This document shows positions 13,082-15,864 of a stretch of 15,864 bases of DNA, one piece after another. Location of the stretch: positions 1 to 15,864 of the forward strand of contig DATLCI010000228.1 of assembly GCA_035526435.1 (NCBI GenBank). Direction: 5' to 3'. Below the pieces are notes generated by a model. That model was given only the letters and a program-made list of their open reading frames with translations, made no database searches and was not told the DNA's origin. This stretch comes from DATLCI01 sp035526435 (lineage in GTDB: Bacteria > Acidobacteriota > Terriglobia > Terriglobales > Acidobacteriaceae). The position numbers and the translations under genes were made by a program. Numbering within the stretch: position 1 is the first letter of the stretch; each line of letters opens with the position of its first letter.

Positions 13082-15757
13082 TTACTCGTCCAGCAATGGC
13101 GCAAAGATTTTCCGGCCATTGAGGGCATTGTGGAAGCTAAAAAAAGCCAGACAGAGCAGAATACCGACGGTCGCTGCAGACTGCGGCCAGTACCAGGCGT
13201 CAGGTTGGAAGTCGATAGGCGTCGACCATAAGAAGAGGCACGCCAGAGTGGCGACTGACAATGACAGCGGGCCAAACCGGGTGATCAGCACAAAAGTGGC
13301 GATTGAACTAATGCACGCATAGACTAGCCCAAAGCCCAACCCGAGGTGTTGGTCCACGATGACGCCGGGAAGAGTGATAAGAAAAATGGCAACATACAAG
13401 ACCCATGGCCGCTTGAATATGGCTTGGACCAGCGCCAGCAGGAACAGAATAGCCAAGCTGACCAGGGGCGTGGCGCCGGTGAGCAGGAGAATGACCGTAG
13501 CCCACGCATTCACGGTGAACACTTGGCTCAATGGCACCACGCCTGGAGCGTTGATCCACCATGGCAGGGCCACCAAGCCGTAGGCCAGGATGGGCAAACA
13601 GCATCCGATTGCCAATCCAACCAGCACATCCCGCCCCACGCGAGGATCCCGCCAGCGGCCCTCCATCAGCCGCATCCAGGAAACCAGCAACTCCGGAGCT
13701 TGGCGCCGGGTCAAGGGTTCCAAAGCCATGTAGCAGACCCACACCACTAGACCAGTGAGCGCTGCGACTCCCAGGCGCGCGGCGATCTGCACCACGATCC
13801 AGACCTCCGGATGATATCCACCCACTGAGAGCAAGGCCAACGCGTTGCACACGCCTACAAAAAGGCCAAGGCGAAGGGCACCTTTAGTATCGCTGCGCCC
13901 CAACCGCAGGTTGCGCTGGGCCTTAAGGCCTCCGATCACCGGCACGATGCCAAAGACCACGAATACAAAAATGATGACGAGCATCTCGCTCATCCGGTCG
14001 GGCGGCAGCCGGGTGGCTTTTTGACTCCACACCCCGGTGATGGCGAAGGATGTTGGTCGCCCCCGGAATGCGGCTGCGGTCACTTGCACCGGCCCTCCAC
14101 CCCAGGTGCCTTCCCATTCCGCGCGTTCGTCAAAAGCAAATGGAGGAACACTTTTGGGAGTGACCGCCTTAAGCTTCGCGGGATCCAAGCTCGTCTGGGC
14201 CAGCAGGCGGTTCCAGTCCATCTTGCCCCAGGCTTCTCCCGGAATTTCCTCATCAGGAGGCACGGCACCGAATGTCACGAGATGGCCATGTCCGTCCAAA
14301 ACGACCAAGACCATACCCGGCGTGTCCATCGGATAATCGTAGGCATTCACGCCCCGCAGCGGATTCGGCGGACTGAATGGCTTCGGACTCTGGCGGTAGG
14401 CAAACCGGTGCGGGCCCGGGTCTGCGGAAGCCAATGCCCGATATCGTTCGGGCGAAGGATCGCGCATGGCGCTGTACCGTAGCTGCGTGGTCGAGAGCAC
14501 CCAGCGTGCCCGTTCGACTGGAGCTTCCGTGTACCCGAAGGTCTTTGCCAGTTCCTGGGCGTGGTCAGCCAATGCCTCTGGCGATTTCACGCTGGGAGCC
14601 AGTCCGAAGATTGACGCCTTGCGCGCAAGCGGCACCAGTAGCGCCAATGCGACAACAATTATGACCAGCGACACCGCCGCTGCGCGGGGCGTGATCCCTG
14701 CATCCTCGCCTCCGGCTGCGGCGATCAGTTCCGGCGACGGCGTCTCTCCCGCCGCGATCGCCGCCATCAGCGGGTCCCCGCCTGGCAGCGCCGCCGCTAG
14801 TTGGAGAGCGGTCGCGGGCCGCTTCCGGGGATCCAGCTCCAGGCATCGCAAAATCGCCCGCTCTACTGCAGGGTCTATTTCCGCGCTGAGTGCGGACGGC
14901 AACTTCGCGGCAGTACTCGAACGTGCCCGGCGCAGTTCCTCGATTGAAGCGCTCTGGAATACCTGTTTGCCCGTACATAACTCATACAAGACCAGCCCCA
15001 AAGCGTAGATGTCGCTTTGTTGCGTGGCCGGCGCACCGGCCAGTTGTTCAGGGGACATGTACTGCGGAGTGCCCGCGAACTCGCTCGCTGACTCGTCCAC
15101 CGTCACGGCAAGTCCAAAGTCCGTGATGCGCGCCTTGCCTCGGCCATCGATCATGATGTTGGCCGGCTTCAGATCACGATGCACCACGCCGCGTTCATGG
15201 GCCGCCGCCAGACCCGCACAGAGTTGGCGCGCGATCTCCAGAGCTTTGTCAGAGGGCAATCGTCCAATGCGCCGCAGCAAGGAGGCCAGGTCTTCACCAT
15301 CAATGAACTCCATGGTGAGAAACTGCTGGCCATGGAGTTCGCCAACGTCATACACCCGGCACACATTGGGATGGGAGACCTGGCGCGCGTTGCGCACCTC
15401 CGCATGAAATCGCTCGAGGATGTCAGATTGGCGCTCAAAAGTAGCGGGCAGAAATTTTAGCGCGACTGGATGACCCAAACGAAGATCGTCCGCGCGGTAT
15501 ACCTCGCCCATACCGCCTCGGCCCAGCAGAGAGATGATCCGATATCTGCCGGAGAAGATGGTGCCGGGCGCAAAACCCGCGGGGGCTGGCTTTGCATTAT
15601 GGCTGATAGGTTTTGTGACTGCCGCGGTCCCCATGCCATCCATGGTGGCCATCTCTGAGACCGAGCTGGCGGCGCGACCGCAAGCGGAGCAGAACTGCGC
15701 CGAAGCATCTAGGTTCGTTCCGCAGTGAAGGCACTTGTCCAAGGAAGGTTTCGCCAC
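13082..15757 (-). CDS. Membrane Ser/Thr protein kinase with zinc ribbon and polytopic C-terminus
   Basis: An 891-residue protein. Residues 9-26 form a zinc ribbon (C9, C12, C23, C26). A linker leads to a Hanks-type kinase at about 71-328: Gly-loop GRGGMGEV (79-86), Lys K101, helix-C Glu E120, HRDLKPAN (193-200, D195), DFG (213-215), SPE in place of APE (235-237) and D249. All catalytic residues are present, so it should be active. A helix at about 361-378 leads to an outside region of about 210 residues (380-588), and then roughly eight or nine helices between 590 and 880, with a loop WRDPRVGRD (702-710) that I recall from similar acidobacterial kinases. The start is a GTG at 15757 without a clear ribosome site; TTG six codons in is an alternative, but the ATG-less zinc ribbon favours the longer form. 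The signal it senses and its substrates are unknown. No partner phosphatase is adjacent. Confidence 0.93.
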   Translation of the reverse strand: MAKPSLDKCLHCGTNLDASAQFCSACGRAASSVSEMATMDGMGTAAVTKPISHNAKPAPAGFAPGTIFSGRYRIISLLGRGGMGEVYRADDLRLGHPVALKFLPATFERQSDILERFHAEVRNARQVSHPNVCRVYDVGELHGQQFLTMEFIDGEDLASLLRRIGRLPSDKALEIARQLCAGLAAAHERGVVHRDLKPANIMIDGRGKARITDFGLAVTVDESASEFAGTPQYMSPEQLAGAPATQQSDIYALGLVLYELCTGKQVFQSASIEELRRARSSTAAKLPSALSAEIDPAVERAILRCLELDPRKRPATALQLAAALPGGDPLMAAIAAGETPSPELIAAAGGEDAGITPRAAAVSLVIIVVALALLVPLARKASIFGLAPSVKSPEALADHAQELAKTFGYTEAPVERARWVLSTTQLRYSAMRDPSPERYRALASADPGPHRFAYRQSPKPFSPPNPLRGVNAYDYPMDTPGMVLVVLDGHGHLVTFGAVPPDEEIPGEAWGKMDWNRLLAQTSLDPAKLKAVTPKSVPPFAFDERAEWEGTWGGGPVQVTAAAFRGRPTSFAITGVWSQKATRLPPDRMSEMLVIIFVFVVFGIVPVIGGLKAQRNLRLGRSDTKGALRLGLFVGVCNALALLSVGGYHPEVWIVVQIAARLGVAALTGLVVWVCYMALEPLTRRQAPELLVSWMRLMEGRWRDPRVGRDVLVGLAIGCCLPILAYGLVALPWWINAPGVVPLSQVFTVNAWATVILLLTGATPLVSLAILFLLALVQAIFKRPWVLYVAIFLITLPGVIVDQHLGLGFGLVYACISSIATFVLITRFGPLSLSVATLACLFLWSTPIDFQPDAWYWPQSAATVGILLCLAFFSFHNALNGRKIFAPLLDE

Positions 15758-15773
15758 CTATAGAAGCGACGCG

Positions 15774-15779
15774 ATTCTA
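15774..15779 (-). promoter_or_regulatory. Possible -10 element of the kinase gene
   Basis: The minus strand reads TAGAAT (15779 down to 15774), about 17 bases before the GTG start, so the transcript would have a leader of about 10 nt or less. No good -35 is seen at the proper distance. The rest of the right-hand edge to 15864 holds no gene I can support. Confidence 0.3.
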
Positions 15780-15864
15780 CCCTGTCGGAGTATCTCTCGT
15801 AGCCTTTATTTCCCGGACATGGCCGAATGAACGCTGGGCGAGAGGGCAATGCTAAAATAAACCT

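Noticed and set aside
15853..15858. A + strand TAAAAT at the right edge as a promoter of a gene beyond the window
   Set aside because: No -35 at a proper distance and no gene visible to support it.
1..15864. A defence island, CRISPR array or mobile element
   Set aside because: No repeat-spacer pattern, transposase, integrase, nuclease or toxin-antitoxin pair can be recognised anywhere in the window.

Overview
The window is about 15.9 kb of GC-rich, densely coded bacterial chromosome. The families present (a PafA-like phosphatase, a zinc-ribbon Ser/Thr kinase with a polytopic C-terminus, a GH18-deacetylase-glycosyltransferase fusion and a RocA-type aldehyde dehydrogenase) and the generally dense layout suggest an Acidobacteriota member of the Koribacter/Terriglobia kind. 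This is inference from protein families, as there is no rRNA marker here. I see no phage, insertion sequence, CRISPR array, tRNA or rRNA.

Layout. Positions 1-260 (-) hold the N-terminus of a secreted alkaline-phosphatase-superfamily enzyme, divergent from serS (309-1601, +). A two-gene + strand unit follows: a single-span membrane protein (1675-2040) and a LolA-like periplasmic protein (2063-2920). Next comes a small unknown ORF (2996-3217, +) that overlaps tail-to-tail with a GT-C (GT39/ArnT-like) membrane glycosyltransferase (3161-4615, -). Only 25 bp away and head-to-head is a 1140-residue three-domain protein (4641-8063, +): GH18, NodB-type polysaccharide deacetylase and processive GT2 synthase. 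It looks like PgaB and PgaC fused into one polypeptide. Then come a P5C/glutamate-semialdehyde dehydrogenase (8149-9735, +), a terminator-like hairpin, a single-domain response regulator (9881-10255, +) and a small membrane-anchored protein split by a one-base frameshift (10292-10698, +).

The right third is all on the minus strand. Reading in the direction of transcription, an 891-residue Ser/Thr kinase (15757-13082) is followed by a tightly overlapped three-gene cassette of small membrane proteins (12962-11832) resembling yqjD-yqjE-yqjK of enterobacteria. A strong hairpin comes next, then a PilZ protein (11682-11359) and a NarL/LuxR-type regulator with a degenerate receiver (11350-10706).

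Working together: two themes stand out. One is envelope and extracellular polysaccharide construction (GT-C transferase, GH18-CE4-GT2 fusion, LolA-like carrier, PafA-like phosphatase). The other is signalling (kinase, two receiver proteins, c-di-GMP-type PilZ domain). A regulatory link between PilZ and the polysaccharide synthase is attractive but unproven. The most noteworthy items are the three-domain polysaccharide synthase, the frameshifted gene at 10292-10698, and the PilZ/degenerate-receiver pair. I did not find a convincing wholly new system.
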